From assembly GCA_945865665.1 (NCBI GenBank), contig CAMBEE010000008.1, positions 1 to 64,000 on the forward strand: 64,000 nucleotides of DNA. The letters are read 5' to 3'. Both the position numbers and the translations under genes were made by a program. Every line of letters begins with the position of its first letter. Position 1 is the first letter of the stretch. This stretch comes from an uncultured Clostridium sp. (lineage in GTDB: Bacteria > Bacillota > Clostridia > TANB77 > CAG-508). Below, piece by piece: positions 7,627 through 16,654 of the stretch. The notes beneath the pieces are model-generated. The model was not told where the DNA came from, ran no database searches, and saw nothing but the letters and a program-made list of their open reading frames with translations.

Positions 7627-8178
7627 TTAATCATCTTGATTATTATTTTCTGAATTCATATTATTAACCTCACTTTTTATTTCATCAACTTCTTCTTTAA
7701 CATTATTAATATTTTGGCTATTTCTTTTTTTCATTTCCTTAAGAATCTTTTCTGTTTCTTCTTTTTTATTACTAACAATTCTATTCATCATATTATTTGT
7801 CTTTTCCATTAAATCTGGAACATAATCTAGAAGCCTATCTAGACTAGAAGAATGGCATACTGGCATAAGTTTTATATTATTTGCTTGAATTACCAAAAAT
7901 GCAACTGGGTTAATTGTAACTCCTGCACCAGAACCACCGCCAAATGGTAATCTATATTGTATTTGCTCTTCCTTCTCTACTTTTTTATATTCATCAATTG
8001 TCTCACCTTTAAATTCACTACCACCTGCAGCAAATCCAAAAGATACTTTTGATATTGGTATTATAACTATATTATTTGATGTTTCTATAGGTTCGCCAAT
8101 TATTGTATTTACATCTATCATATCTTTAATACTGTTCATAGCCGTAGTCATAAGACCTTCTATTGGATGTTCGCTCAT
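7627..8178 (-). CDS. gerW: GerW/YtfJ family sporulation protein
   Basis: A 183-residue protein of the GerW (YtfJ) family. The conserved core has HPIEGLMTTAM at the N-terminus, the segment IIPISKVSFGFAAGGSEF, and the glycine-rich LPFGGGSGAGVTINPVAFLV. A charged Lys/Glu/Asn-rich tail of about 50 residues follows. In B. subtilis the protein is needed for normal germination. The start is the ATG at 8178: the upstream in-frame GTG lies inside AAAGGTG. Its start overlaps the 3' end of the DUF2953 gene by 53 bp, which suggests translational coupling. Confidence 0.9.
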   Translation of the reverse strand: MSEHPIEGLMTTAMNSIKDMIDVNTIIGEPIETSNNIVIIPISKVSFGFAAGGSEFKGETIDEYKKVEKEEQIQYRLPFGGGSGAGVTINPVAFLVIQANNIKLMPVCHSSSLDRLLDYVPDLMEKTNNMMNRIVSNKKEETEKILKEMKKRNSQNINNVKEEVDEIKSEVNNMNSENNNQDD

Positions 8179-8755
8179 TTTTATCACCTTTCCTTTTCTT
8201 ATTTACGATACATATTGTATTTATAATATGTATCATTTTTATTTGAAATATACTTGAAATTTCTATATTTAATAAATTTTTATCAAGATATACAGGTTCT
8301 ACTAAAAATACTTGCTTATCATTGTATTTTTTTATTTGTTTACTTAAAAACATTGCTATAAAGGTACTTATAGCTGGTATTGTAAACGCTGTTAATGATG
8401 CGTTTTCTGTTCCTATTCTTATTTTTAAATTTATTTCTTTTACTTCTGTTTTTATATTTTTTAGTGATGTTATTAATTCCTTATCAATATTTGCTTTGTT
8501 TTCTATTATTTTAGTTTCTTGTTGTTTTATTTTTTCTTTAATTTTTTGATTATTTATTATTTTCTTTATTTTTTTGTTATTTAATTTTATATTTAAAATT
8601 GGTATAAATCCTAATGTATATATTACTATTTTTATTTGATATCTTTTATTTAAATGTGGTTTTTCATTTGTTGATATTTTTAGATTTTGTATTTCAAATT
8701 TTATTTTTATTGTTATAAACATAATTATTATTAAAATTATAAAAAGAAAAACCAA
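8126..8755 (-). CDS. DUF2953 family membrane protein
   Basis: A 209-residue protein with a strongly hydrophobic N-terminal segment (about residues 2-17), a Lys-rich middle and another hydrophobic stretch (about 125-140). DUF2953 genes commonly sit next to ytfJ/gerW in spore formers, and the overlap with gerW fits that context. Its function is not established. The name rests on context plus general composition, since no sharp motif is visible. Confidence 0.7.
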   Translation of the reverse strand: MVFLFIILIIIMFITIKIKFEIQNLKISTNEKPHLNKRYQIKIVIYTLGFIPILNIKLNNKKIKKIINNQKIKEKIKQQETKIIENKANIDKELITSLKNIKTEVKEINLKIRIGTENASLTAFTIPAISTFIAMFLSKQIKKYNDKQVFLVEPVYLDKNLLNIEISSIFQIKMIHIINTICIVNKKRKGDKNERTSNRRSYDYGYEQY

Positions 8756-8840
8756 TATATCACCCTCTTTTTTAGTAATATTATTAGTTTTTCCTTTTTA
8801 TATTTATTTAAACATTTTAACTTTTATTTTGAATTATAAT

Positions 8841-9599
8841 TTAAATTGCTTTATACTTTTTCTTTTCTTCAACCGTTATATCTCCAAAAATTTCTTCCTG
8901 ACTTGTTTCTACTTTGTTTCTTCTAGAAAGCTCAAGTAACCCACTAAAAGCTGTTACAACTTCTTGTTTTTCACGTTTTTTTATTGGAAACAATTTATTA
9001 AATACAAATCTCTTTTGTTTAGCTAAAACTTTATACATTTCTTTTACTTTATCAGCAACAGTATATTTATCGACTAATGCAATCTTTTCAATATTTTTAG
9101 CATTTTGATTTATTTTAACACTATTTCGTTCTACCAATTGTTTATATACCTCTGGTATTTTCTCGGAACCATAATCTTTTTCCAACTTTTGCTTTGGCAA
9201 TTTTATTTCTTCTTGTCCTTTATAAAATCTATTTGCAAATATAACATAATTTTCCTTAAGAACTTTGCTTATTTCTTTGAATTTTTTGTACTCAATTATT
9301 CTTCTAATAAGTTCTTCTTCTGTTATTTCCTCTTCTTCCTCTTCTTGTTTTGGTAACAAGTTTTTAGATTTTAAATATAGCAATGTTGATGCCATAACTA
9401 TAAATTCACTTGCAATTTCTAAATTCATTTCTTCCATTGCATTTAAATATTCTATATATTGATTTGTTATTTCTGTTAAATTTACATCATAAATGTTCAT
9501 TTTATTTTTGTCTATTAGATAGCATAATAAGTCTAATGGTCCTTCAAAATTATCTATTTTTATTGAATATCTTTTTGTTTCTAGTGTTAATATTGACAT
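8841..9599 (-). CDS. scpA: Segregation and condensation protein A (kleisin)
   Basis: A 252-residue kleisin subunit of the SMC-ScpAB condensin complex. The N-terminal signature FEGPLDLLCYLIDKNKMNIYDV (about residues 19-40) contacts the SMC neck. ATLLYLKSKNLLP and an acidic stretch follow, and the C-terminal winged-helix region ends the protein. scpB, normally the next gene, is not found between scpA and the DUF2953 gene or elsewhere in the window. Confidence 0.95.
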   Translation of the reverse strand: MSILTLETKRYSIKIDNFEGPLDLLCYLIDKNKMNIYDVNLTEITNQYIEYLNAMEEMNLEIASEFIVMASTLLYLKSKNLLPKQEEEEEEITEEELIRRIIEYKKFKEISKVLKENYVIFANRFYKGQEEIKLPKQKLEKDYGSEKIPEVYKQLVERNSVKINQNAKNIEKIALVDKYTVADKVKEMYKVLAKQKRFVFNKLFPIKKREKQEVVTAFSGLLELSRRNKVETSQEEIFGDITVEEKKKYKAI

Positions 9600-9665
9600 T
9601 GTTTTCTCCTTATTTTTTACTTATATAATGTTTTTTATTTTTGAACTATTTTATTTAGATATATT

Positions 9666-10112
9666 TTATTGTTCTTCAATTGCTTTATTTATATTTTCTG
9701 ATTTATAACCTTTTTTTAATAAATATTGTTTTATTTCGTCTTGTTCCATAGATAGCGATTTTTTATATATTATATTTGATATTGATTTTATTTCATATTT
9801 TTCTAATTCATCTTTATTTTCATAAATATAATCTTCAATATCATTTTTATTTAGGCCTTTTGCCAGAAGTTTATATTTTAATTCTTTTATTGATAAATTC
9901 TTTAATATCATAAAATTGTTTACTGTTCTTCTTATATATTCGCCATCGTCTATATATTTTGCTTCTTTTAAATATTCGATTATGTCTTCTAACATATTTT
10001 CATCTAGCTCTTTTTCAAATTTTCGTCTTACTTCATTTTCACTTCTTTTTTTGTAAAGTATAAATTTTAATATTTTTGTTTTTCCTTTATCAAATTCTTC
10101 TATTGTATACAT
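9666..10112 (-). CDS. recX: Regulatory protein RecX
   Basis: A 148-residue, highly charged, helical protein. It carries the RecX three-helix repeats, e.g. ILYKKRSENEVRRKF, DIIEYLKEAKYIDDGEY and LKYKLLAKGLNKNDIED. RecX caps or dismantles RecA filaments. It is slightly shorter than many RecX proteins. It lies downstream of recA in the same direction but is separated from it by the coiled-coil gene. Confidence 0.88.
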   Translation of the reverse strand: MYTIEEFDKGKTKILKFILYKKRSENEVRRKFEKELDENMLEDIIEYLKEAKYIDDGEYIRRTVNNFMILKNLSIKELKYKLLAKGLNKNDIEDYIYENKDELEKYEIKSISNIIYKKSLSMEQDEIKQYLLKKGYKSENINKAIEEQ

Positions 10113-10163
10113 TTGCTACTTCCTATCTTTTATATAATCTATCTATGCTTTTAATATAATATT

Positions 10164-10811
10164 CTATCTTGCAAATTTTAATTTCATTTTTGTATCAGCA
10201 ATTTCATAGTCAAATTTTTTATGATCTCTTTCATTTTTAACTATGTATCTATCTAGTTTATCAGTTATTTCTTTTGTGTTTCGAGTTTGGGCATTAAGAA
10301 TTTGTGCTAAATTAGAATTTGTTAATACATCTAATCTATTATTGATATCTTCAAATCCTTTATCAACTTTGTCATTGATTTCTCTGAATCCTTTATCCAT
10401 TCTGTCATTGACTTCTTTGAATTCTTTATCCATTCTGTCATTAACTTCTTTGAATCCTTTATCCATTTTGTTGTTGAATTCTTTGAATCCTTTATACATT
10501 TTGTTGTTGAATTCTTTGAATTTTTGATCAATTTCACCAAATTGTCCATCCATTCTATCAAGTCTTTCATCCATCTTGTCAAATCTTTCATCCATTTTGT
10601 CAAGTCTTTCATCCATTTTGTCAAATCTTTCATCCATTTTATCAAGTCTTTCATCTATCTTGTCAAATTTTTCATCTATCTTGTCAAATTTTTCATCTAT
10701 CTTGTCAAATTTTTCATCTATCCTGTCAAATTTTTCATCTATTTTGTCAAATTTTTCATCAATTTTATTGAATCTTTGGTCCAATATTTCTAAAAGTTCT
10801 TTGTTATCCAT
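10164..10811 (-). CDS. Heptad-repeat coiled-coil protein of unknown function
   Basis: A 215-residue protein. After NKELLEILDQRFNKIDEKF it consists of about 11 tandem seven-residue repeats of the type FDKIDEK / LDKMDER (about residues 13-92). Looser 11-residue units (KGFKEFNNKMD, KEFKEVNDRMD) run to about residue 160, and a charged tail closes it. It should form a long parallel coiled coil; no catalytic motif is visible. The DNA carries matching 21-bp tandem repeats (about 10555-10775), which invite copy-number change. It has its own GGAGG site and lies between recA and recX. No family is recognised. Confidence 0.8.
   Translation of the reverse strand: MDNKELLEILDQRFNKIDEKFDKIDEKFDRIDEKFDKIDEKFDKIDEKFDKIDERLDKMDERFDKMDERLDKMDERFDKMDERLDRMDGQFGEIDQKFKEFNNKMYKGFKEFNNKMDKGFKEVNDRMDKEFKEVNDRMDKGFREINDKVDKGFEDINNRLDVLTNSNLAQILNAQTRNTKEITDKLDRYIVKNERDHKKFDYEIADTKMKLKFAR
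10555..10775 (-). repeat. 21-bp tandem repeat inside the coiled-coil gene
   Basis: Repeats of the unit TTGTCAAATTTTTCATCTATC (plus-strand reading), with variants, encode the seven-residue coiled-coil repeat. Adjacent copies near 10670-10730 are almost identical at the DNA level, which suggests recent expansion. Confidence 0.8.
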
Positions 10812-10929
10812 ATTGTTTTCCTCCTTTCCCAGAATAATTTAAGAATATTTATAATTTTCTAAATCCTTTCTAAAATTTATCGAATAAACTTTATAATGAT
10901 ACAAAATATTTATGAAAAAATATTATTTA

Positions 10930-10970
10930 GAAAAAACGATTTATCCATACTTAAAAGCATAGATAAATTA
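10930..10970 (-). terminator. Probable recA terminator
   Basis: On the minus strand an imperfect stem (AATTTATCTATGC with GTATGGATAAAT) is followed by CGTTTTTTC. It lies about 100 bp downstream of the recA stop. Confidence 0.5.
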
Positions 10971-11074
10971 TGTATGTATTTTATCATAATTTTCTATGCT
11001 TTTCAAGTGATTTTTTATTATTCTATAAATAAATTTTTTCAAGTAGGTTGAATTTCCTATTTTTCGACATTTTT

Positions 11075-12136
11075 CTACTCATCGTCTTCAAATTCGCCAT
11101 CTTCATCAACTTCTGGTAATTCTTCTCCTAGACTATCTTGGAATGCTTTAGCAAAGTTTGCTCTAACTTTTTGCTCAACATCTGCTAAAATTTCTGGATT
11201 TTCTTTTAAGTATTTCTTAACATTTTCTCTACCTTGACCAATTCTATTTCCATCATAGCTAAACCATGAACCACTTTTTTCTATAATGTCCATATTTACA
11301 GCCATGTCTAAGATATTTCCTGCTTTAGAAATTCCCTCTCCATAGACAATATCGAATTCAGCCTCTCTAAATGGTGGAGCAACTTTATTTTTTATAACTT
11401 TTACTCTAACTCTGTTTCCTTTAACTTCTCCATCTTGTTTAATGTTTTCTATTTTTCTTATATCAAGTCTTACTGATGCATAGAATTTTAATGCTCTACC
11501 ACCTGTTGTTGTTTCTGGGTTTCCAAACATTACCCCTATTTTTTCTCTTAATTGGTTAATAAATATTAATACTGTTTTTGTTTTGTTTATTGCTCCTGCT
11601 AATTTTCTTAATGCTTGTGACATTAATCTTGCTTGAAGCCCCATGTGAGAATCTCCCATATCTCCGTCAATTTCTGCCTTTGGAACTAATGCTGCAACAG
11701 AGTCTACTACTATTACATCTAATGCTCCACTTCTTATTAAGCTTTCTGTTATTTCAAGAGCTTGTTCTCCTGTATCTGGTTGAGATACTATTAAGTTATC
11801 TATATCTACACCTAATTTTTTTGCATATACTGGGTCTAAAGCATGTTCTGCATCTATAAATGCCGCTTCTCCACCCATTTTTTGTGCTTCTGCTACAACA
11901 TGTAATGCTAATGTTGTTTTACCTGATGATTCAGGTCCAAATACTTCTATAATTCTTCCTCTAGGAACTCCTCCTATACCTAAAGCCATATCTAGGCTTA
12001 ATGCTCCTGTTGGAATTGCTTCTATTTCCATTGCTTTAAATTCTCCAAGTTTCATTACTGAACCTTTTCCAAATTGTTTTTCTATTTGACTCATTGCTGC
12101 TTCTAGAGCCTTTTTCTTTTCTGTATTTTCTGCCAT
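11075..12136 (-). CDS. recA: Recombinase RecA
   Basis: A 353-residue protein of normal length. Walker A is GPESSGKTT (about residues 67-75). The segment [18 protein letters not shown] is the Walker B/L1 region, and [38 protein letters not shown] spans L2. The acidic C-terminus ([12 protein letters not shown]) is typical. RecA forms filaments on single-stranded DNA for recombination and SOS induction. The start follows AAGGAGGAAAT. Promoter and a LexA-like operator lie upstream. The preceding gene is a peptide-binding protein. Confidence 0.98.
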   Translation of the reverse strand: MAENTEKKKALEAAMSQIEKQFGKGSVMKLGEFKAMEIEAIPTGALSLDMALGIGGVPRGRIIEVFGPESSGKTTLALHVVAEAQKMGGEAAFIDAEHALDPVYAKKLGVDIDNLIVSQPDTGEQALEITESLIRSGALDVIVVDSVAALVPKAEIDGDMGDSHMGLQARLMSQALRKLAGAINKTKTVLIFINQLREKIGVMFGNPETTTGGRALKFYASVRLDIRKIENIKQDGEVKGNRVRVKVIKNKVAPPFREAEFDIVYGEGISKAGNILDMAVNMDIIEKSGSWFSYDGNRIGQGRENVKKYLKENPEILADVEQKVRANFAKAFQDSLGEELPEVDEDGEFEDDE

Positions 12137-12159
12137 TGTTATTTCCTCCTTAAAATATT

Positions 12160-12210
12160 GAACTTTTGTTTGATAACTACTTTATATCACTAAACACTTG
12201 TTTTTGTCAA
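12160..12210 (-). promoter_or_regulatory. recA promoter with candidate LexA (SOS) box
   Basis: On the minus strand, TTGACA (12205-12210) and TATAAA (12181-12186) are 18 bases apart. Just downstream, GAACTTTTGTTT (12160-12171) fits the Gram-positive LexA core GAAC-N4-GTTY. This is consistent with SOS control of recA. Confidence 0.55.
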
Positions 12211-12229
12211 TACATTTTTAAAAAATTTT

Positions 12230-13804
12230 TTATTTATGCCAATCTTTTATATTATAAAATTGATTAAACCAGTTTGGTTCTATGGTTCCAGCTAATCCTG
12301 TACTATATGCAACTGTGTATTTATTATTATATAAACTTAAATATGGCATATCATTCTTATAAATTTCACTTAATCTTTTGTAATCTTGTTTTAGTTTATC
12401 TTCATCGCTTAAATTTTTAACCTCATTCATTATATTTGTAACTTCTTCATTTGTGTAATTTGCTAAATTATTACTTCCAAAAAATGTTGATAAGTCTGGG
12501 CTTACAGATAAATTCATACTGCATAATATTAAATCATAATTTTTATTTGCTATATAATTTTGATATTGAGCATCATTTGCTTTTATTAAGTTTATTCTAA
12601 ATCCTTGATTTTGTAATTGCGTTTTTATATTTTCAGCTGCTGATACTCTGCTTGTATCACTTGATTTTACAACAAAATTTAATAAAATTCTCTGTGTTCT
12701 ATAATTCACCGTTTTTTGCCAATATTTGTACTTATAGCTCCACCCATCATCTACTAAAATTTGTTTTGCTTGTTCCAAATTATATCCAGCACTTGAATCT
12801 TGTTCTTGATATATCCAATTTCCATAATCTAATGGAAAACTTGATGTATAATAATTATCTCCATATACACTTGAAACAATATTTGATTTATCGATTGAAT
12901 AGCAAATTGCCTTTCTAACATTTAATTGTGATAAAATTTCATTTTGTGTATTAAATGCAATAAAGTCATGCTCTCTACCTTTCATTTCTTTGACTTGATA
13001 TCCTATTGTTCCAATATACTCTTTTAAATTACTATTTTCGGTACTAATTAAATCGATACTTCCCGTTTTAAACGAGTTATATAATTCTCCTATACTTGGA
13101 TATGTTGTTATAATAATTTTATCTAACTTCAATTCATCCGCTTCTGGGTAATATTCATTCTTATTTAATATCAATGTAGAATCTTGAACATCGCTAACTT
13201 TATACATTCCAGTCCCAACAGGAACTATATCTGCTGTAAATTCTTTGTCACTATAATACTTACTAGATAAAATTGGAAAAGTCAAGTTATATTCAAAAAA
13301 TGGAACTTCTTGATTTAGTGTAATTCTTAATGTTTCAGCATCTACAACTTCAACAGTTGTTACATTTTGTACATTTGCCGAATAAATTGTATCAGAATCT
13401 TTTAATCTATCTATTGTAAATTGAACATCGTCTGCTGTAAATTTTTGCCCATCTGCCCATTTTCTGTCATTTCTTAATTTTATTAGATATGTGGTTTCAT
13501 TTTGTTTTACACATTCTTTAGCTAAACACATCTCTATTTTGTAATCACTAGTAAGAGTTACTAATGGTTCAAATATTATTTTTGATATATTTTGAACATT
13601 TTTATTTTTGCTTAATATTGGATTTATACTATCAAATAATGCTACTCCCAACTTTAGCTCTGTTACATCTGGTTTTTCATCTTGTGTTGCTTCCTTTGGT
13701 GTTTCTTCCTTTTTTTGTTCATCATTTTTGATTTTTACAACCGCAAAAACCATTATTGCTATAGCAAATGCTATAAATACATACTTAAAGTATTTTGATT
13801 TCAT
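12230..13804 (-). CDS. Extracellular solute-binding protein, family 5 (oligopeptide type)
   Basis: A 524-residue SBP_bac_5-family protein. Residues about 5-20 form an uncleaved-looking signal anchor without a lipobox cysteine. The mature part starts with ELKLGVALFDSINPIL. It has the family segment RKWADGQKFTADDVQFTIDRL and later VRKAICYSIDK. These proteins bind peptides or similar ligands for ABC importers, yet no permease or ATPase gene is adjacent. The ATG at 13804 follows AAGGA; an upstream in-frame GTG is less likely. Anchor instead of lipoprotein attachment is unusual for a Firmicute binding protein. Confidence 0.85.
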   Translation of the reverse strand: MKSKYFKYVFIAFAIAIMVFAVVKIKNDEQKKEETPKEATQDEKPDVTELKLGVALFDSINPILSKNKNVQNISKIIFEPLVTLTSDYKIEMCLAKECVKQNETTYLIKLRNDRKWADGQKFTADDVQFTIDRLKDSDTIYSANVQNVTTVEVVDAETLRITLNQEVPFFEYNLTFPILSSKYYSDKEFTADIVPVGTGMYKVSDVQDSTLILNKNEYYPEADELKLDKIIITTYPSIGELYNSFKTGSIDLISTENSNLKEYIGTIGYQVKEMKGREHDFIAFNTQNEILSQLNVRKAICYSIDKSNIVSSVYGDNYYTSSFPLDYGNWIYQEQDSSAGYNLEQAKQILVDDGWSYKYKYWQKTVNYRTQRILLNFVVKSSDTSRVSAAENIKTQLQNQGFRINLIKANDAQYQNYIANKNYDLILCSMNLSVSPDLSTFFGSNNLANYTNEEVTNIMNEVKNLSDEDKLKQDYKRLSEIYKNDMPYLSLYNNKYTVAYSTGLAGTIEPNWFNQFYNIKDWHK

Positions 13805-14057
13805 CTCATACCATTCCTTTTTTTGCACATTTTAACATACATATAATCATAAATAAAACTTTATTTTTAAGAATTAAATTTATTTATGATTGTGCCCTAG
13901 ATTATGGTACTATCATACATTATTTTTTATCTTTTTTCAATATAAATATTTTAAAATTTTATTTTTATTTCCTCCTTCCATACCCTGTTTTTGGATTTAC
14001 TTGAACTATGATATTTAAGAAATAAAATTTTTGCCTTACTAAGTTGTTTGAATTAAA

Positions 14058-14100
14058 TAAAAAAAGAACCAGTTAAATACATATTAACATAGTTCTTTTA
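14058..14100 (-). terminator. Probable terminator of the small gene at 14137
   Basis: AAAAAGAAC and GTTCTTTTT pair, with an inner GTTAA/TTAAC stem. T-runs lie on both sides. The rest of the 13805-14136 gap holds no recognisable gene. Confidence 0.5.
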
Positions 14101-14101
14101 C

Positions 14102-14127
14102 AAAATCAAGAAAAATCGTTCGACAAA
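14102..14127. repeat. 26-bp sequence duplicated at 56305-56330
   Basis: The segment AAAATCAAGAAAAATCGTTC plus GACAAA is identical at 56305-56330. Both copies lie just downstream of minus-strand genes. An exact match of this length is unlikely by chance, even in AT-rich DNA. Confidence 0.6.
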
Positions 14128-14136
14128 TTTCGCGTT

Positions 14137-14406
14137 TTATATTGGTGCATATGTTTTTGTTTCTTTATATTTTCCATATACAGTTACTTTATTTTGTTTA
14201 ATTTTTCTATTACGCTTAACTACAGCGATTTTATTATTTTTGCATTCTAATCTAACAATATATATTCCATATTTATTTAATGTAATATTTACATCAAATT
14301 TTTGCTTTGGAAATTCACTTTTTTCTTTTTCAATATTTTCCAATATTTCTTTTTTATTATATTGTTTAGAATCAAAATAATATTCTATACATTTTTTTTC
14401 ATCCAT
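14137..14406 (-). CDS. Small hypothetical protein
   Basis: 89 residues, basic, with no signal peptide or membrane segment. The middle (QKFDVNITLNKYGIYIVRLECKNNKIAVV) reads like alternating beta strands, so a small beta-rich domain is plausible. No family is recognised. It has an AAAGGA site at good spacing and its own promoter-like sequence (TTGACA at 14485-14490), divergent from the polymer-forming gene. Confidence 0.6.
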   Translation of the reverse strand: MDEKKCIEYYFDSKQYNKKEILENIEKEKSEFPKQKFDVNITLNKYGIYIVRLECKNNKIAVVKRNRKIKQNKVTVYGKYKETKTYAPI

Positions 14407-14458
14407 TTAAATCAACATCCTTTAAAATTTTGTATTTACTAAAATTTTGTATCCACTT

Positions 14459-14538
14459 ATTATATTAACATAATTTTAAAATATTGTCAAAAAAATTACT
14501 CTAAAAGAATTGACAAAAACCTACTAAAGATATATGAT
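14459..14538. promoter_or_regulatory. Divergent promoter region
   Basis: Plus strand: TTGACA (14510-14515) and TATGAT (14533-14538) with 17-base spacing drive the gene at 14576. Minus strand: TTGACA (14485-14490) with a TAATAT about 17 bases away drives the gene ending at 14137. Confidence 0.55.
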
Positions 14539-14575
14539 TTTAGCATATAAAAATTTTTTTAAAGGAGGTTTTGTA

Positions 14576-15808
14576 ATGACAAAAAACAAAACAAAAATCA
14601 TTTTAGTTTTTCTTATTATTGCATTATTGTTTTCTTCTACATTTGTTTTTGCGGATAATGAAGATGAATCTACAGCAGTCCCAATTTCAGAAGAATCTGA
14701 AACAACTCCAGTAGATACAAATTCTACAGGAATAAATGCAACAGAATCAAATGCAAATGCGCAAGCACAAGAAGATTCTTACAAAAAAAGTGATGTATAT
14801 CTTACAGGAGATAATGTTACTATAGATTATATTGTTGATGGAAATCTTTTTGTATGTGCTAATACCGTTACTATCAATTCACAAATTGGTGGAGATGCCT
14901 TTATTATGGCAAAAAATTTGATTGTAAACGATGAAGCTTATATCTTTAATAACCTATTTGTTATGGCAAATTCTGTAGAAATAAAAGGTGTTGTTTATGA
15001 TGCTTATGCACTAGCAAATACTTTAACTATTTCAAAAGGTTATGTTTATAGAGATTTAAAAGCAAATTGTGATACATTAAATATTAATGGAACAGTTGGA
15101 AGAAATGCTTTTGTAAACTGCTCATCATTAAATTTCAATACAGTTGAAAATTCAAATGGAGTTATTTACGGTAATTTAGAGTATTCTTCTAAAAATGAAG
15201 CTTCTATTCCAGAAGGAGCTGTAAATGGAACTGTAAATTATAAAAATAATTCTGATTCTTCAAAGCAATCAGTTAGATCAATTGTAGCTGATTACATATT
15301 AAGTTTAGGTAGTTTCATTGCCTTTGTATTAATAGTATGGTTACTATGTTTATGGTTAGCTCCTAAATTCTTAAATAATACAGAATCATATATTGGAAAA
15401 GGTTCTTTAAAAGTGTTTGGTAAAGGATTACTTGGTTTAATTGCTATACCTGTTGCTTGCATTATTTTAATTTTATTACAATTAACAAGTAGTATTTCTT
15501 TAGTTATATTATCACTATATATTTTAGCATTAGTTGTTTCTACATCACTATTTACAATTTCTGCTAATAACTATGTATGTAATAAATTGAAAATCAATAA
15601 AAAGTCTGGAATCTTTGGTATGTTAATTGTAACTGCTATTTTTATATCATTATTAACAAAAATTCCTTATATTGGTGCAATTATTTCATTATTAATTGCA
15701 ATATTCGGATTAGGAATTTTATTAACTGCTATCATTCCTAATAAACAAAAAAAATCTTCTGATAAAGTAGAAGTAACAGAAGTTGAAAAAATTGATGAAA
15801 ACAAATAA
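14576..15808 (+). CDS. Polymer-forming (bactofilin-like) membrane protein
   Basis: 410 residues. A cleavable-looking signal peptide (about 1-28, ending VFA) precedes an acidic linker. A right-handed beta-solenoid region of short repeats follows (about residues 65-215), e.g. VTIDYIVDGNLFVCANTVTINSQIGGDAFIMAKNL, resembling bactofilin/polymer-forming cytoskeletal domains. The C-terminal third has three or four hydrophobic segments (about 240-390). The layout suggests an extracytoplasmic solenoid tethered to the membrane. The start ATG at 14576 is 7 bases after AAAGGAGG; an earlier in-frame ATG has no site. Role unknown, possibly envelope organisation. Confidence 0.75.
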   Translation: MTKNKTKIILVFLIIALLFSSTFVFADNEDESTAVPISEESETTPVDTNSTGINATESNANAQAQEDSYKKSDVYLTGDNVTIDYIVDGNLFVCANTVTINSQIGGDAFIMAKNLIVNDEAYIFNNLFVMANSVEIKGVVYDAYALANTLTISKGYVYRDLKANCDTLNINGTVGRNAFVNCSSLNFNTVENSNGVIYGNLEYSSKNEASIPEGAVNGTVNYKNNSDSSKQSVRSIVADYILSLGSFIAFVLIVWLLCLWLAPKFLNNTESYIGKGSLKVFGKGLLGLIAIPVACIILILLQLTSSISLVILSLYILALVVSTSLFTISANNYVCNKLKINKKSGIFGMLIVTAIFISLLTKIPYIGAIISLLIAIFGLGILLTAIIPNKQKKSSDKVEVTEVEKIDENK

Positions 15809-15821
15809 AAAGAAAAACGCT

Positions 15822-15853
15822 AAAAATGGAGATTTTTATATCTCCATTTTTAT
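15822..15853. terminator. Bidirectional terminator
   Basis: AAAAATGGAGAT and ATCTCCATTTTT form a stem with A/T runs on both sides, between two convergent genes. Confidence 0.8.
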
Positions 15854-15922
15854 ATTGCAATATTTTTCCATTTATGAAACAATTTTTTTATATAATTATT
15901 ATATAAATTTATTTTTAACAAA

Positions 15923-16582
15923 TTAGCATTTTAGTTCGTCTATTATAGTTTTATAATCTTTTGCAATTAAAATAGCTGTACCAGAAACTAATATATTTGC
16001 TCCCGCTTCTTTTACAGCCTCAGCTGTTTTTAAATTTATTCCACCATCAGCTTCTATATCAATCTCTATATTATTTTCTTCAATATATCTTTTTAATTTA
16101 GAAATTTTATCAACCATATCAGTCAAAAGAGTTTGTCCACCTTTTCCCGGTTCTACAGTCATTACCAAACACATATGAATATATGGCAAAAATTCATATA
16201 TTTCCTCAATTTTTGTTTCTGGTTTTACGCTTAAGCCAACTCTACAATGATTATCTTTTATTTTGTTAATTATTTGCATAACTTCTTCTTTATCTTTGCA
16301 AGCCTCATAATGAAATGTGATTATGTTAGGTTCAACTGCCAAAAAGTCATCTATTGCTGAATTTACATCTTTCACCATTAAGTGTATATCTAATGGTAAA
16401 TTTGATATTCTTTTTATATATGATGCATATTCTAACATTTTTTTATATGTGTCTTTTTCTACAAATTTTCCATCCATAACATCTATATGAAAATAATCTG
16501 TCTTTGCTTTTTCTAGTGCAAAAAATGTTTGTGATTCTTCTCCTTTTTTTACTGAAAGTATTGATGTTGAAATTTCTACCAT
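15923..16582 (-). CDS. rpe: Ribulose-phosphate 3-epimerase
   Basis: A 219-residue TIM barrel that interconverts ribulose 5-phosphate and xylulose 5-phosphate. Recognisable segments are STSILS at the N-terminus, FHIDVMDGKFV (metal/catalytic Asp), PLDIHLMVKD, VMTVEPGKGGQ, EADGGINLKTA and ANILVSGTAI. The start is set at 16582 behind AAAGGAGGAGAATAAA; the 13 upstream codons lack a site. It follows rsgA, the common Firmicute order prpC-prkC-rsgA-rpe. Confidence 0.95.
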   Translation of the reverse strand: MVEISTSILSVKKGEESQTFFALEKAKTDYFHIDVMDGKFVEKDTYKKMLEYASYIKRISNLPLDIHLMVKDVNSAIDDFLAVEPNIITFHYEACKDKEEVMQIINKIKDNHCRVGLSVKPETKIEEIYEFLPYIHMCLVMTVEPGKGGQTLLTDMVDKISKLKRYIEENNIEIDIEADGGINLKTAEAVKEAGANILVSGTAILIAKDYKTIIDELKC

Positions 16583-16654
16583 TTTATTCTCCTCCTTTTG
16601 AATGTCCTTTTTGTTAAGCATTTTCTGTTTGCTCCATCGTCTTAAAACAGGACA

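Noticed and set aside
10555..10775. Possible CRISPR array
   Set aside because: Repeats are contiguous 21-bp units without unique spacers and are fully explained as coding repeats.
10243..10842. Plus-strand and other-frame ORFs in the coiled-coil gene
   Set aside because: They arise from the 21-bp repeats being open in several frames. Only the minus-strand frame has a good ribosome site and a sensible heptad protein.
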